Shown here piece after piece: positions 6,882 to 6,886 of a stretch of 6,886 bases of DNA (positions within the stretch are counted from its first letter, which is position 1; every line of letters begins with the position of its first letter). Below the pieces are notes generated by a model that saw only the letters and a list, made by a program, of their open reading frames with translations, was not told the DNA's origin and made no database searches. This stretch comes from a bacterium. Lineage in GTDB: Bacteria > CG03. The stretch lies in NCBI GenBank assembly GCA_013791675.1, contig VMTI01000145.1, positions 1-6,886 of the forward strand, written 5' to 3'. The translations under genes were made by a program, and so were the position numbers.

Positions 6882-6886
6882 TTTAA

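Larger units (their letters stand above)
6754..6886 (-). repeat. Inverted-repeat element, copy C (133 bp visible, cut by window end), over the 5' end of the PorV-like gene
   Basis: The inner arm is 6754-6775 (core GGGACGGAGGTAATT) and encodes LITSVPIF of the PorV-like signal peptide. The outer arm would begin at about 6885; only its first two bases are inside the window. The internal sequence follows copy B closely, including the TTG codon (6881-6879) and the LPKIPRIIEKW reading, but a two-base length difference after the Trp codon shifts the frame relative to copy B. Confidence 0.82.

Noticed and set aside
1963..6886. Complete insertion sequence or CRISPR array
   Set aside because: No transposase frame lies between arms, no target-site duplication is evident, and the copies are too far apart and overlap genes rather than forming spaced short repeats.

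Overview
The window carries four genes, all on the minus strand and closely packed, so they probably form one operon read from high to low coordinates. In transcription order they are: a PorV/PorQ-type outer-membrane beta-barrel protein (5899-6852); a very large exported multidomain protein of about 1265 residues (2100-5897); a PorV-like barrel fused to TPR repeats (577-2067); and the 5' part of a small exported protein with a CBM9/DOMON-like domain (551 down to 1, cut by the window edge). Gaps between genes are 1, 32 and 25 bases. No gene-free stretch exceeds 35 bases, and no tRNA, rRNA, CRISPR array or transposase gene is visible.

The organism is a Gram-negative-type (double-membrane) bacterium with A+T-rich spacers, GGAGGT ribosome binding sites and TTG starts. 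PorV/PorQ-like barrels, a FlgD-like C-terminal Ig domain and barrel-TPR fusions recall uncultured lineages such as Elusimicrobiota, Omnitrophota or FCB-related candidate phyla. That placement is a guess from style; no marker gene is present.

The unusual part is a dispersed repeat of about 130-150 bp, present three times (1963-2092, 5772-5922, 6754 to the window end). Each copy is bounded by inverted arms of about 22 bp with the core GGGACGGAGGTAATT. It sits exactly over the 5' end of three unrelated or distantly related genes. Read on the coding strand, its first arm supplies the Shine-Dalgarno sequence and is followed by a TTG start. Its body encodes the basic and hydrophobic parts of a signal peptide. 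Its second arm encodes the residues ITSVPIF that end the hydrophobic core, and the mature protein begins right after the arm. The repeat therefore looks like a MITE-like element used as a portable 'ribosome binding site plus signal peptide' cassette. Because the arms are complementary, the same mRNA can pair the Shine-Dalgarno sequence with the ITSV codons, which could mask translation starts. The fourth gene has an ordinary signal peptide and no repeat.

The operon looks like a cell-envelope or surface-display set: two barrels, a long surface-type protein ending in a FlgD/T9SS-like C-terminal domain, and a smaller protein whose CBM9-like domain is clearly related to one inside the long protein. 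The substrate is not evident from the sequence.
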